Counted from the stretch's first letter, positions 43,248-52,275 are shown. The stretch: DNA of 64,000 nt from WTGU01 sp965242855 (GCA_965242855.1 OZ251509.1:2480001-2544000), one strand, 5' to 3'. The notes: a model not told the origin generated them from the letters alone. Translations and numbers: made by a program.

Positions 43248-43777
43248 CCGTCCGCCTCCGCGGCGGCGGCCAGCGCGGCCGCGTTCCAGCGCACCTGCGT
43301 GCCGGCCAGATGCGCATGGCAGATCGCGGCGGCCAGCGCATCGGTCGCGTCCGCCGGCGCTTCGCCGAGACCGGCCAGCAGACGGCGGACCATGAGCGCG
43401 ACCTGCGCCTTGTCAGCGTGCCCGGCGCCGACCAGCGCCTTCTTGATCCGGTTGGCGGCGTATTCGTAGACCGGCACGCCCGCGAGCGCCGGGACGAGGA
43501 GGACCACTCCTCGCGCGAGTCCGAGCTTGAGGGCCGATTGGGGGTTCCGGTTGACGAACGTCTCCTCGATCGCGGCTTCGTCGGGCGCGTAGCGGGCCAC
43601 GACCCGGGTCAGGTCGTCGTGCAGCGCCCGCAGGCACTCGGGCACGCTCTCCGCGCCCTCCGTCGCCACCACGCCGTGGCCGACGTGCCGCAGGCGGTTG
43701 CCGGCGGTCTCGATCACGCCCCAGCCGGTCCGGCGGAGGCCCGGATCGAGGCCGATGAGACGCCGCGCGTCGCTCAT
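43244..43777 (-). CDS. ruvC: Crossover junction endodeoxyribonuclease RuvC
   Basis: A 177-residue resolvase with an RNase H fold. The first catalytic Asp is in RRLIGLDPGLRRTGWGVIE, the Glu in EAAIEETFVNRNPQSALKLG, and the late acidic residues in ATDALAAAICHAH. ATG 43777 was chosen because the fold starts at once; an upstream Met at 43810 adds unconserved residues. It lies 7 bases after yebC. Confidence 0.95.
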   Translation of the reverse strand: MSDARRLIGLDPGLRRTGWGVIETAGNRLRHVGHGVVATEGAESVPECLRALHDDLTRVVARYAPDEAAIEETFVNRNPQSALKLGLARGVVLLVPALAGVPVYEYAANRIKKALVGAGHADKAQVALMVRRLLAGLGEAPADATDALAAAICHAHLAGTQVRWNAAALAAAAEADG

Positions 43778-43784
43778 CCCCGGC

Positions 43785-44537
43785 TCAGGCCGAGAGCCTG
43801 TGCAGGACATCCTCGGCCACGTCGTAGTTCGCCGATACCCGCTGGACGTCGTCGCTGTCGTCGAGCGCCTCGAGCAGCTTGAAGACGTCCGCCGCCCGGG
43901 CCTCGTCGATGGGCACCGTCGTCTGCGGGCGCCAGCCGATCTCGACGCGCTCGGGCGCGCCGAACCGCGCGGACAGCGCCTCGCCGATCTCGCCCAGCGA
44001 ATCCGGCGCGCAGGTGATCTCGTGCCCTTCCGGATCCAGTTCGCAATCGTCCGCGCCGGCCTCCAGGGCGGCCTCGAACATGGCGTCCCCGCTCGCCGCC
44101 TCGAGCGGATAGCGGATCGTGCCGACGCGCCGGAACAGGTAGTTGACGGAGCCCGACTCGCCCAGCGAGCCGCCGTGCCTGCCGAAGATCGAGCGTAGCG
44201 CGGCGGCGGTCCGGTTGCGGTTGTCGGTCAGCGCATCGACGATGACGGCGACTCCGCCCGGCGCAAAGCCCTCGTAGCTCAACGAGGCGAGGCGCGCGTG
44301 TTCGGAGTCCCCGCCCGCGGCCTTCTTGAGCGCGCGCTCGATGTTGCCCCTGGGCACGCTCTGCGCCTTCGCCGTGGCGACCGCCGCGCGCAGCCGGGGA
44401 TTGTGCTCGGGGTCGGGCGCGCCTTCCCTGGCGGCGACGACGATCTCGCGAACCAGCTTGGTGAACCGCCGGGCCCGCTTCGCGTCCTGCGCGCCCTTGC
44501 GGTACATGATGTTCGCCCATTTGGAATGGCCGGCCAT
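43785..44537 (-). CDS. yebC: YebC/PmpR family transcriptional regulator
   Basis: A 250-residue protein of the YebC family. The start AGHSKWANIMYRKGAQDAKRARRFTKLVREI is canonical, and NPRLRAAVATAKAQSVPRGNIERALKKA follows; the acidic C-terminal domain ends AEDVLHRLSA. Members act in transcription control or, as found more recently for some, in translation of difficult sequences. It heads the yebC-ruvCAB-tol block. The 180 bases upstream hold no gene. Confidence 0.95.
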   Translation of the reverse strand: MAGHSKWANIMYRKGAQDAKRARRFTKLVREIVVAAREGAPDPEHNPRLRAAVATAKAQSVPRGNIERALKKAAGGDSEHARLASLSYEGFAPGGVAVIVDALTDNRNRTAAALRSIFGRHGGSLGESGSVNYLFRRVGTIRYPLEAASGDAMFEAALEAGADDCELDPEGHEITCAPDSLGEIGEALSARFGAPERVEIGWRPQTTVPIDEARAADVFKLLEALDDSDDVQRVSANYDVAEDVLHRLSA

Positions 44538-44717
44538 GGGGCGTCACTCCGCCGGGGTGGGGAACGGCCGCAGGTATGGCGACTCGACGGTGCCTCGCAT
44601 CGCTCCGTATAGGACGGTCATTGTGGCCGGAATAGGGCGATTCGCCCGAAGGGTTACACCGGCGTCCCCACCGCCGTCACCCCAAAACCGCACCGCCGCC
44701 ATTCCGGCGCGCGGGTC

Positions 44718-45524
44718 TCAGGCGCCGTCGGCCTTCACGGCGACGAAGCGAAGCCGCGTGTAGTCGGCGATCCAGCGACCCGCCGGACAGAGTCGGGCGC
44801 GGCTCAGCGCGACCGTGCGCGCGACCACCGCCCGGGCCCGCCCCGCCGGCGCCGCGTCGGTGAAATTCCGGCCAAACATGGCGATCCAGTCGGCGAGCCC
44901 GTTCGGGCAATCGTCGAGCGGCGTCGGGCGGGCGAAGTAGCGCATGTAGGCCACCTCGAAGCCGCCGTCCTCCAATTGGCGCGCATAGCGGCCGGGACTC
45001 GGGAAATACCAGGGAAAACCCACCGCCTCGGCCGCCACTCCCTCCTCGGCCAGCGCCTTGTAGAGCGCGTCCGTGATGGTCTTGACGTTCTTGTAAGCGC
45101 CCATTTCGGCGACGAACCGCCCGCCCGGCCGGAGCGCCCGGGCCACGCGGGCGATCACCCGTCGGGGCTTCTTCATCCAGTGCAGCGCGGCGTTGGAGAA
45201 GACCGCGTCGGCGCGGCCGTCGATGGCGAAATCCCGCCCGTCGGCATACGCGAAGGCGAGACCGGGATGGCGGGCGCGGGCGCGGGCGATCATCGCCGCG
45301 TCACCGTCGATGCCGGTCACCGACGCGCCGCGCGCGGCGATCGCCGCGGTCAGCGCGCCGGTTCCGCAGCCCAGGTCGACGACGCGCTCGCCCGCCTTGG
45401 GCGCGAGCAGATCGACCATGTCGGTGCTCATGGCCGAGACGAAGCCGAACGAGCGGTCGTAGAGGGCGGCGTCCCACGCCGCGCCCGCCTCCGCACGGGC
45501 CCGCCTGTCGGCCAACGCCGTCAT
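44718..45524 (-). CDS. Class I SAM-dependent methyltransferase, trans-aconitate methyltransferase-like
   Basis: A 268-residue methyltransferase. SAM-binding motif I is VVDLGCGTGALTAAIAARGA, and the acidic end of strand 2 reads VTGIDGDAAMI; SNAALHWM and VARALRPGGRFVAEMG are typical of the trans-aconitate 2-methyltransferase (Tam) group. The substrate is uncertain because Tam-like enzymes are broad. No close operon partner; the flanking spacers show no gene. Confidence 0.85.
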   Translation of the reverse strand: MTALADRRARAEAGAAWDAALYDRSFGFVSAMSTDMVDLLAPKAGERVVDLGCGTGALTAAIAARGASVTGIDGDAAMIARARARHPGLAFAYADGRDFAIDGRADAVFSNAALHWMKKPRRVIARVARALRPGGRFVAEMGAYKNVKTITDALYKALAEEGVAAEAVGFPWYFPSPGRYARQLEDGGFEVAYMRYFARPTPLDDCPNGLADWIAMFGRNFTDAAPAGRARAVVARTVALSRARLCPAGRWIADYTRLRFVAVKADGA

Positions 45525-45689
45525 CGCCGCGAGGCAGCCCGCCCGGACGACGCCGCGTCGGAATTACGGCCTGCTTCGCACCGTTCGCCCGCCGCCCGGT
45601 TCCGCGCCGGTTTCTTCATCGGCATCGCGCAGTCCCGCTCGCTCTCCCGGCGGAAGCTCCCGGTCACGCGCGCCGCCTTCCCGGGCCGC

Positions 45690-46484
45690 TCACTCGTCCG
45701 CGTCCTGATGCGCGCGGGCGGCGTCCATCATGGCGTGGATCATCCGGGGGCGGGGCAGCGCCGGCCGGGGATGGGCCACCGGGCTGTGGCGGTGGCCCAG
45801 GCCCAGCACCGTCTCCACCATCTTGAGGGCGAGCGGGCCCGGATTGACCACCGGCACCGGCAGGTTCTGCGAGAGATAAGGCCCCGCCTGCGAGAGCGTC
45901 GTCGAACCCAGGACGATCACGTCGGCGCCCTTGGCGAGGCCGTTCTCGCAGGCCGTCTTCATCTTCGGGAAGACTTCCGCCTCGCGGCCGGTGAACAGCG
46001 CCTTCATGTCCGACCTGGCCTCGAACAGCTCGATCGAGGCGCAGAACTGCGAGACCTCGAACTTCTTCATGAGGTTCTTGTAGAAGGCCAGCCCGGCATC
46101 CGTGTACTGGGGATAGGCGGGGTCGGTCTGCACGATCACCGAGAACCGGCTGCCAAGGGTGAGCGCGTAGAGAAACGACGCCTTGCCGTTCGAGACCACG
46201 GGGATGTCCAGCACCGCGCGCAATTCGGCGATCCCGGAATCGCTCAGCGTGTTGACCGTGATGGCGTCGTATCCCTCCTCGGCCAGGGCGATCCCGGCCT
46301 CGAAGATCGCGAACTCGATGAGCATCTCGTCGTGGCGGCCGAGGAAGTGCTTCGGCCCCGCCTTGAGCGGCTTGTAGTCGAAGGTGATGTCCGGCGAAAG
46401 CCGGACTTGCGCCATCTCGGCGCGCCTGTAGTCGAGGCCCTCCTCGTCGAACGGAAACGGCACGATCACCGCGGCGCGTGGCAT
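45690..46484 (-). CDS. Asp/Glu/hydantoin racemase-like protein lacking the usual cysteines
   Basis: A 264-residue protein of the Asp/Glu/hydantoin racemase superfamily: MPRAAVIVPFPFDEEGLDYRR, DAITVNTLSDSGIAELRAVLDIPVV, and ADVIVLGSTTLSQAGPYLS. In active racemases the first and second halves contribute one cysteine each (about NxCxxxG and LGCxxx positions). Here these positions read NTLSDSG and LGSTTLS, so both catalytic cysteines are absent. It may have a different reaction, for example as a decarboxylase- or isomerase-like relative, or a binding role. ATG 46484 has a strong GGGAGGG ribosome site. It follows the epimerase gene by 49 bases. Confidence 0.72.
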   Translation of the reverse strand: MPRAAVIVPFPFDEEGLDYRRAEMAQVRLSPDITFDYKPLKAGPKHFLGRHDEMLIEFAIFEAGIALAEEGYDAITVNTLSDSGIAELRAVLDIPVVSNGKASFLYALTLGSRFSVIVQTDPAYPQYTDAGLAFYKNLMKKFEVSQFCASIELFEARSDMKALFTGREAEVFPKMKTACENGLAKGADVIVLGSTTLSQAGPYLSQNLPVPVVNPGPLALKMVETVLGLGHRHSPVAHPRPALPRPRMIHAMMDAARAHQDADE

Positions 46485-46533
46485 GGCTGAACCCTCCCTC
46501 TGGCCGTTCTCCCCGGCGCGCCGGCGCAGGCGG

Positions 46534-47454
46534 CTACACGGGATGCTCCGCGAGCCAGCGCGCATAGCCGCGGAGGCCCTCGGCGAAGCCGATCCGGGGC
46601 CGCCAGCCCAAGGCGCGCGCGGCCGCGGAGATGTCGAACCGCCCGTGGCTCTGATCCTCCGGGTCCGCGCCCGCGCCGAGTTCGATGCGGGCCTCGGGCA
46701 GCACGGCGCGCACCGTCTCCGCGATCTCGGCGAAATCCAGCCGCGCGCCCCCGGTGACGTTGAACGCCCGCGACGGCCCCACCTCGCCGGCGTCGAGGGC
46801 CGCGATCACGGCGCCCGCCGCGTCGTCGATATGGACGTACTGGCGGGTGAATCCGCGGCCGTAGGGAAGGCGGGTCGGCCGCCCGGCCCGCGCGTCCCCG
46901 ATCATCCGGCGCAGCACGCAGGGCGTCCGTCGGCGCGGGCCATAGACCCACGAGAAGCGCAGCACGATGGCGTCGAGGCCGGTCTGCGCCGCGTAGGCGC
47001 GGGCCAGGATGTCCCCGGCCGCCTTGGTGGCGCCGTAGATGTCCGCGCCCGCCAGCGGCGCTTCTTCCGGCACCGGATCGAGGCCCGCCGGCGTGTCGCC
47101 GTAGGCCGAGGTGGACGAGCAGAACACCAGACGCGCGCCTCTCTGGCGGGCGATTTCAAGCAGGTTGGCGGTGCCGGCGACGTTGGTCTCGATCACCGCG
47201 CGCGGGTTGTCGCGCCCGAGCATCGGACCGGAGACCGCCCCGCAATGGACGATCGCCGCGACGTCGCCGGCGCAGATTTCGTGGAGCTTGTGAACGTCCG
47301 TGAGCGCGGCCTCGATCGACCGGAAGCCGCCTTCTTCCCGCGGCGCGATGCAATCGGTGCCGATCGCCGCGCGTCCGGCGCGGGCGAGGCGTGCGGCGAC
47401 GGCGAACCCGATCAGCCCCGCCGCCCCGGTCACCACGACCGCCGCCTGCGCCAT
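46534..47454 (-). CDS. NAD-dependent epimerase/dehydratase
   Basis: A 306-residue extended SDR. The Rossmann motif VVTGAAGLIGFAVAARLARAG is N-terminal, the catalytic Tyr-Lys is in IYGATKAAGDILARAY (YxxxK), and the Ser in VFCSSTSAYGD. The pattern RFSWVYGPRRRTPCVLRRMIGD occurs in nucleotide-sugar epimerases, but a specific substrate cannot be named. It is encoded upstream of the racemase-like gene on the same strand; whether the two share a pathway is inference. Confidence 0.85.
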   Translation of the reverse strand: MAQAAVVVTGAAGLIGFAVAARLARAGRAAIGTDCIAPREEGGFRSIEAALTDVHKLHEICAGDVAAIVHCGAVSGPMLGRDNPRAVIETNVAGTANLLEIARQRGARLVFCSSTSAYGDTPAGLDPVPEEAPLAGADIYGATKAAGDILARAYAAQTGLDAIVLRFSWVYGPRRRTPCVLRRMIGDARAGRPTRLPYGRGFTRQYVHIDDAAGAVIAALDAGEVGPSRAFNVTGGARLDFAEIAETVRAVLPEARIELGAGADPEDQSHGRFDISAAARALGWRPRIGFAEGLRGYARWLAEHPV

Positions 47455-47628
47455 GCCGCCCTCCCATGCTCCGGCGCGCGCCAGCCTGCGGCGCGGCGGG
47501 CGGGCGCGTCAAGGCTGCGGCGCCCGTTGTCCCCGATTTCCAAAACGGAATTTTCGATCACGGGCGCCCGCCCGCGCAGCGCAAAGCGGCGCCTTCGCTT
47601 CTCGCGGGCGGCGGACTACAATCCGCTC

Positions 47629-47958
47629 ATGCGCGGTGAGGAGAAGATCAGGCGGCGCCTTCAGCGGGAGCGCGACGCGCTGCTCGCCCTCAGCGATTCG
47701 GCGGCTGACGAGCGCCGGCCAGTCGAACTCGATCAACAGAGCGTCGGCCGACTCTCGCGCATGGACGCCATGCAGGTCCAGGCGATGGCGCAGTCGGTCG
47801 AGGCGCGCCGCCGCGCGCGGCTGCCCCTCATCGCGGCGGCGCTGCGCCGCCTGGACGAGGGCGCATACGGCGTTTGCGCCGATTGCGGCGAGCGCATCCC
47901 GGCCAGGCGCCTCGCCATCGACCCGACCATCGACCGCTGCGTCGACTGCGCCGGCTGA
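47629..47958 (+). CDS. DksA/TraR-type C4 zinc finger protein
   Basis: A 109-residue protein. An N-terminal helical coiled coil (about residues 5-70, with basic KIRRRLQRERDALLAL) precedes a zinc finger YGVCADCGERIPARRLAID ending RCVDCAG with four cysteines. DksA-like proteins bind RNA polymerase secondary channel, with the coiled-coil tip acting on the active site; short members such as this often lack the DksA tip acidic pair. The start ATG 47629 has no strong ribosome site. It stands alone on the plus strand. Confidence 0.85.
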   Translation: MRGEEKIRRRLQRERDALLALSDSAADERRPVELDQQSVGRLSRMDAMQVQAMAQSVEARRRARLPLIAAALRRLDEGAYGVCADCGERIPARRLAIDPTIDRCVDCAG

Positions 47959-47965
47959 CCCGGCC

Positions 47966-48751
47966 TCAGCCGCCGACCGAGATGCGGGCGTCCATGTAGA
48001 GCACCGCCCGGCCGGCGATGGAAACCCGCTCCCCGCGATCTTCGCAGACCATCCTCCCGCCGCGCGCGGAAAGCTGGCGCACCGAGAGCCGCCGCTTGCC
48101 GAGCCGGCGGGCCCAATAGGGCGCAAGCGCGGTTTGCACGTTGCCCGTGACCGGGTCTTCCGGCACCGCGTTCTTGGGCGCGAAGAAGCGCAGGACGTAA
48201 TCGGCGTCCTCGCCCGGTGCGGTCGCCACGACCCCGCGCAGGTCGAGCCGCGTCAAGATGCCGGAATCGGGGCGAAGCCCGGCCACCGCCGCCGCGTCGT
48301 CGAACACCGCGATGTAGTCGGCGCCGGCGAGCACCGCGGCCGGCGCCGCGCCGAGGCCGCGCGCGAGCGCCGGCGCCGCCGCCGCCGGCCGCGCCGGTTG
48401 GGCGGGGAAATCCATGACCAGATCGGCGCCCGCGCGGGCCACCGAGAGCCGCCCGCTCCGGGTCTCGAAGGCGACCCGCTCGCTGCCCGGCCGCAACTCC
48501 TCGAACACGACGAAGCCGGCGGCGAGGGTGGCGTGGCCGCAGAGATCGACCTCGACGTTGGGCGTGAACCAGCGCAGCCCGTAGCCCTCCCCCGCGGGCA
48601 CGAGAAAGGCCGTTTCCGACAGGTTGTTCTCGGCCGCGATGGCCTGCATCGTGGCGTCGTCCAGCCAGGAGTCGAGAGGACAGACCGCCGCCGGATTGCC
48701 GCCGAGCACCCGGTCGGTGAAGGTGTCGACCTGGAGCAGCCGGAGGGTCAC
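47966..48751 (-). CDS. PhzF family isomerase
   Basis: A 261-residue protein of the PhzF/DapF-like fold. Motifs: VDTFTDRVLGGNPAAVCPLD at the N terminus, AENNLSETAFLV with the catalytic Glu region, RWFTPNVEVDLCGHATLAAGFV, and EDPVTGNVQTALAPYW. PhzF is an isomerase in phenazine synthesis, but most family members are of unknown substrate. It begins with GTG at 48751. No phenazine genes are seen nearby. Confidence 0.88.
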   Translation of the reverse strand: MTLRLLQVDTFTDRVLGGNPAAVCPLDSWLDDATMQAIAAENNLSETAFLVPAGEGYGLRWFTPNVEVDLCGHATLAAGFVVFEELRPGSERVAFETRSGRLSVARAGADLVMDFPAQPARPAAAAPALARGLGAAPAAVLAGADYIAVFDDAAAVAGLRPDSGILTRLDLRGVVATAPGEDADYVLRFFAPKNAVPEDPVTGNVQTALAPYWARRLGKRRLSVRQLSARGGRMVCEDRGERVSIAGRAVLYMDARISVGG

Positions 48752-48806
48752 GATCCCTCCCCGGCGGCAGGCGACGGCGCCTGCCCGAGGCGGGCCCGGC
48801 CCGCTT

Positions 48807-49289
48807 CTACCACTCCGCGTGCTTGTACCGGCCGGCCCAGTCGACGCCCTGCCAGGTGAGTCGCTTCTCCGGGCGCATGAAGAGGAGCCAGCGCGGCTCC
48901 ACCAGGGTCGGCTCCAGATATTTCGGCCCGTTCTCGCCCAGATAGCGGAGGGACATCGCGGTGGCGATCTCCACCCAGCGGCCGCCGGTGTTGGGTTCCT
49001 CGACGACCTCGGCGCGTCCCCTGGCCATCACCTTCTGCATCGTCTCCCAGATGTCGATGCAGAGATGGACCCGCGGGTCCCGCTGGATGTGTCTGGCCCA
49101 GACGGAGCGGGCGCGCGGGACGATGTAGAAGCCGCCGTCGCGATACTCGTACCAGACCGGCACGATATAGGGCCAACCCTCCTCGTCCAGGCAGGCGAGC
49201 CGGCAAAGGTGGGGCTCCTTGAGGAACGCCTCGACCTCCGCGTCGCTCATTCCGCCGACCTTGCCGCGCCATGCGTCGCCTTCCGCCAT
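48807..49289 (-). CDS. Pyridoxamine 5'-phosphate oxidase-like split-barrel flavoprotein
   Basis: A 160-residue protein with a FMN/F420-binding split-barrel fold. The N-terminal strand reads LCRLACLDEEGWPYIVPVWYEYRDGGFYI, followed by RDPRVHLCIDIWETMQKVMARGRAEV. ATG 49289 has a GGAGGGAGA ribosome site. Similar folds occur in F420-dependent PPOX oxidoreductases, and two other PPOX genes are close (51011, 53322), so an F420 link is possible. Cofactor and substrate are not determined. Confidence 0.8.
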   Translation of the reverse strand: MAEGDAWRGKVGGMSDAEVEAFLKEPHLCRLACLDEEGWPYIVPVWYEYRDGGFYIVPRARSVWARHIQRDPRVHLCIDIWETMQKVMARGRAEVVEEPNTGGRWVEIATAMSLRYLGENGPKYLEPTLVEPRWLLFMRPEKRLTWQGVDWAGRYKHAEW

Positions 49290-49409
49290 GTCTCCCTCCC
49301 CCGACGCTGGAATCGCCGCGGCCCGGCCGGCCGCGCCTGCACTGCCCATGATAGCATGAATGGTTGGGAGAAGCGCCCGACCGACTCACGGGAAAGCGGA
49401 AGCGATTCC

Positions 49410-50075
49410 ATGCCTGCAAGCGGCCGCGCCGCCATCGCCTTCCTCTGCGCCCTCGCCCTCGCACCGCCGTCGGCGCTGGCGGCGGGCGCGGGCGCATCCC
49501 CGGAGCCCGGCCCCGCCCGCGCGTCCGCCGCCACCCCGCGCCTCGCCCAGGCGGAGGCCGCGCCGTCCCGCGCTCTCGTGCGCGCGGTGCAGGTGGGGCT
49601 GGCCGCGCTCGGTTACGATCCGGGCCCCATCGACGGCGTGGCCGGGCCGCAGACGCGGGCCGCCATCGGCGACTTCCAGGCAGCAGTCGGGCTCGCGCCC
49701 AACGGCGGCGCCTCCCCGGCGCTCCTCGCGCGCCTGAACGCGGCCCTGGAGGAGGTCGAGACGGAAGCCACCGAAGCCGCCGCTCCGCGCGCGGAAGAGA
49801 CGGCTTTCGTCGCCGCGTGGCTCCTCGGAACCTGGCGCACGGATTGCGCGCGCGACGACCCCGGGCTGGTGTTCGACCGCGTCGCTTACGACAAGACTTG
49901 GTCGGAGGAATGGACCGTGACCGTCGACGGCGCCGAGGTCGCCGTCTGCCGCGAGACGGGGGGCCGTTTCTGCTACCATTACCGGCGGCTCGGTGATTCG
50001 CGGCTGCTCTACGACGGCTATGTCGGGCGGACGAGCCGCGGCGCGCGTAATATCGAGGTCGAGAAATGCGGCTGA
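49410..50075 (+). CDS. Exported protein with peptidoglycan-binding domain
   Basis: A 221-residue protein with a signal peptide (RAAIAFLCALALAPPSALAAG), an Ala/Pro-rich linker, and a PG_binding_1-type domain VRAVQVGLAALGYDPGPIDGVAGPQTRAAIGDFQ (about residues 55-95). The C-terminal part has WRTDCARDD, VCRETGGRFCYHYRRLG and CG-ending cysteines, possibly two disulfides. ATG 49410 was chosen because GGAAGCG precedes it; ATG 49356 would extend the N terminus by 18. Likely periplasmic, binding peptidoglycan; role unknown. Confidence 0.72.
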   Translation: MPASGRAAIAFLCALALAPPSALAAGAGASPEPGPARASAATPRLAQAEAAPSRALVRAVQVGLAALGYDPGPIDGVAGPQTRAAIGDFQAAVGLAPNGGASPALLARLNAALEEVETEATEAAAPRAEETAFVAAWLLGTWRTDCARDDPGLVFDRVAYDKTWSEEWTVTVDGAEVAVCRETGGRFCYHYRRLGDSRLLYDGYVGRTSRGARNIEVEKCG

Positions 50076-50124
50076 GCGCCGCGGGCCGGCGGCGGCGCGC
50101 GGCACCGGCCGAGGGAGGCTCCGC

Positions 50125-50991
50125 ATGCGTCTGGGCGTCGTCTATCCGCAGACCGAGATCGGCAACGACCCCGCGCTGGTGCGCGATTACGCACAGGCCG
50201 CCGAGGGGCTGGGCTACCGCCACGTCCTCGCCTTCGACCACGTGCTGGGCGGCAACGCCGCCACGCACACGCTGCGCGGCCCCTACAAGCACACCGACGC
50301 GTTCCACGAGCCGTTCGTGCTGTTCGGCTTCCTCGCCGCCGCCGCCCCGCGGCTCGAATTCGTCACCGGCATCGTCATCCTGCCGCAGCGGCAGACGGCG
50401 CTGGTCGCCAAGCAGGCGGCGACCCTCGACGTCCTGTGCGGCGGCAAGCTCAGGCTGGGCGTCGCCGTCGGCTGGAACCACGTCGAATACGAGGCCCTCG
50501 GCATGGACTTCCGCGACCGCGGGCGCCGGATCGAGGAGCAGGTCGCGGTCCTGCGCGCGCTCTGGACCAGTGAACTCGTGACCTTCGACGGGCGCGACCA
50601 CAGGATCACCGACGCCGGCCTGAACCCGCTGCCGGTCCAGCGCCCGATTCCGCTCTGGTTCGGCGGCCACGCGGAGGCCGGCCTGCGGCGCATCGCGCGG
50701 CTGGGCGACGGCTGGTTCCCGCTCTTCGCGCCGGACGACGCGGGCGCGGCGGAGGTGGAGAAGTTCCGCGGCTACGTCCGCGAAGCCGGCCGCGAACCTT
50801 CCTCCGTCGGGATCGAGTCGTGGCTGAACGTGGGCGGCAAGACGCCCGAGCGCTGGCAGGCCGAGGCGACGGGCTGGCAGGCGCTGGGCGCCACCCACTA
50901 CTCGGTCAACACGATGGGCGCCGGCCTCGACTCGCCGCGCGCCCACATCGCCTGCATCGAGCGGGTCAAGAACGCCCTCGCGGACCTCTGA
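50125..50991 (+). CDS. LLM-class F420-dependent oxidoreductase
   Basis: A 288-residue luciferase-like TIM-barrel oxidoreductase. Recognisable: MRLGVVYPQTEIGNDPALVR, the FDHVLGG, EFVTGIVILPQRQTALVAKQAATLDVLCGGKLRLGVAVGWN, and RPIPLWFGGHAEAGLRRIARLGDGW, typical of the TIGR03619-like group. Members use F420 rather than flavin. Its position immediately before a PPOX gene, cofE and cofD supports F420 use. ATG 50125 has a GAGGGAGGC ribosome site. Confidence 0.88.
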   Translation: MRLGVVYPQTEIGNDPALVRDYAQAAEGLGYRHVLAFDHVLGGNAATHTLRGPYKHTDAFHEPFVLFGFLAAAAPRLEFVTGIVILPQRQTALVAKQAATLDVLCGGKLRLGVAVGWNHVEYEALGMDFRDRGRRIEEQVAVLRALWTSELVTFDGRDHRITDAGLNPLPVQRPIPLWFGGHAEAGLRRIARLGDGWFPLFAPDDAGAAEVEKFRGYVREAGREPSSVGIESWLNVGGKTPERWQAEATGWQALGATHYSVNTMGAGLDSPRAHIACIERVKNALADL

Positions 50992-51010
50992 TCGCCGGCG
51001 CGACGGGCCC

Positions 51011-51469
51011 ATGGGCGCGGCCGGCGCAGGTCCCCTGGGCGCAGGCCCCCTGGATGATCGCGCGCGCGCCTTCCTGCGCCGCCGCCGCGTCGCGCATCTG
51101 GCGACCGCCGACGCAGCCGGCGTGCCCCATGTCGTGCCGGTCTGCTTCGCCCTCGCCGACGAGACCGTCTATATCGCCATCGACCGGAAACCGAAGAGCG
51201 GCGCGCCGCTCAAGCGCCTGCGCAACATCGCGGAGAATCCATCCGTGGCCCTCGTCGCCGACCGTTACGACGACTCCGACTGGAGCGCGCTCCGCTGGGT
51301 CATGGTGCGCGGGCGGGCGGAGACACTCGAGAGCGGCCCGGAACGCGACGACGCGCAGCGGCGGCTTCGCGCCAAGCACCGGCAGCTCGCGGCGATGGAC
51401 CTGGCCGCGCTCCCCGTGATCGCGATCCGCATCGAGCGGATCATCGGCTGGAGCGCGCGGGCGCCATGA
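51011..51469 (+). CDS. PPOX-class F420-dependent oxidoreductase, TIGR03668-like
   Basis: A 152-residue split-barrel protein. RRRVAHLATADAAGVPHVVPVCFALADETVYIAID followed by RLRNIAENPSVALVADRY matches the TIGR03668-type PPOX family, which binds deazaflavin F420. The first 15 residues are Gly/Ala-rich. The stop overlaps the cofE start by 4 bp (ATGA), so it is co-translated with F420-synthesis genes. Substrate unknown. Confidence 0.85.
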   Translation: MGAAGAGPLGAGPLDDRARAFLRRRRVAHLATADAAGVPHVVPVCFALADETVYIAIDRKPKSGAPLKRLRNIAENPSVALVADRYDDSDWSALRWVMVRGRAETLESGPERDDAQRRLRAKHRQLAAMDLAALPVIAIRIERIIGWSARAP

Positions 51470-52275
51470 GCGCCGCCGCCGCGCGCCCGCTCTCCCTCTT
51501 CGCGTTGCCGGGCATTCCCATGGTTCGGCCGGGCGACGATCTGGCCGCCCTCGTCGCCGACGGCTTCGCCCGCGCCGGCGCGGCGGCGGAAGCGGGCGAC
51601 GTCCTGGTGGTCGCGCAGAAGATCGTCTCCAAGAGCGAGGGGCGCTACGCCGATCTGGCCTCGGTCGTGCCCGGCGCCCGCGCCCGCGCCCTCGCCGCGC
51701 GCACGGAGAAGGACCCGCGCCTGGTCGAATTGATCCTGCGCGAATCGCGGCGCGTCCTGCGCCATCGCCCGGGGGTGATCGTCGTCGAGCACCGCCTCGG
51801 CTTCGTCATGGCGAACGCCGGGATCGACGGTTCCAACGTGGAGCCGGCGGGCGCCGACGAGCGGGTGCTGCTGCTGCCGCGCGACCCGGACGAAAGCGCG
51901 CGGCGCCTGCGGCGGGCGCTGGCGGCGCGGCTGGGCGCCGCCTGCGCCGTCATCGTCAACGACAGCGTGGGCCGCGCCTGGCGGGTGGGCACGGTGGGCC
52001 TCGCGCTGGGCGCCGCCGGCCTGCCGGCGCTGCTCGACCTGCGCGGCCGCGACGATCTCTTCGGCCGCCCGCTGGCGGTGACCCAGGTCGCCCTCGCCGA
52101 CGAACTGGCCGCCGCCGCCTCGCTGCTCCAGGGGGAGGCGGACGAGGGCACGCCGGCGGTGGTGGTCCGCGGCCTTGCCGCTCGCGGTCTCGCCGCTCGC
52201 GGCCTCGCCGACGCCGGCCCCGACGCCGCCGGCGCCGCCCTGATCCGCGCCGAAGCCGATGACCTCTTCCGTTAG
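51466..52275 (+). CDS. cofE: Coenzyme F420-0:L-glutamate ligase CofE
   Basis: A 269-residue enzyme that adds glutamate residues to F420-0. The GTP-binding and substrate regions include FALPGIPMVRPGDDLAALV, EAGDVLVVAQKIVSKSEGR, VEHRLGFVMANAGIDGSNV and a DSVGRAWRVGTVGLALGAAG-type late motif. It lacks a C-terminal FMN-reductase domain as in actinobacterial FbiB. A 15-bp unit is repeated three times near the 3' end (52171-52215), giving GLAARGLAARGLADA. ATG 51466 overlaps the previous gene, and the stop overlaps cofD by 17 bp. Confidence 0.92.
   Translation: MSAAAARPLSLFALPGIPMVRPGDDLAALVADGFARAGAAAEAGDVLVVAQKIVSKSEGRYADLASVVPGARARALAARTEKDPRLVELILRESRRVLRHRPGVIVVEHRLGFVMANAGIDGSNVEPAGADERVLLLPRDPDESARRLRRALAARLGAACAVIVNDSVGRAWRVGTVGLALGAAGLPALLDLRGRDDLFGRPLAVTQVALADELAAAASLLQGEADEGTPAVVVRGLAARGLAARGLADAGPDAAGAALIRAEADDLFR
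52171..52215 (+). repeat. Three tandem 15-bp repeats inside cofE
   Basis: Units at 52171-52185, 52186-52200 and 52201-52215, each GG(C/T)CT(C/T)GCCG(C/A)(T/C)(C/G)(G/C)C, coding for GLAAR, GLAAR and GLADA. They are near the C terminus and may be slippage-prone. Confidence 0.8.

Noticed and set aside
52171..52215. CRISPR-like array
   Set aside because: Only three 15-bp units, tandem without spacers, and inside the coding frame of cofE.
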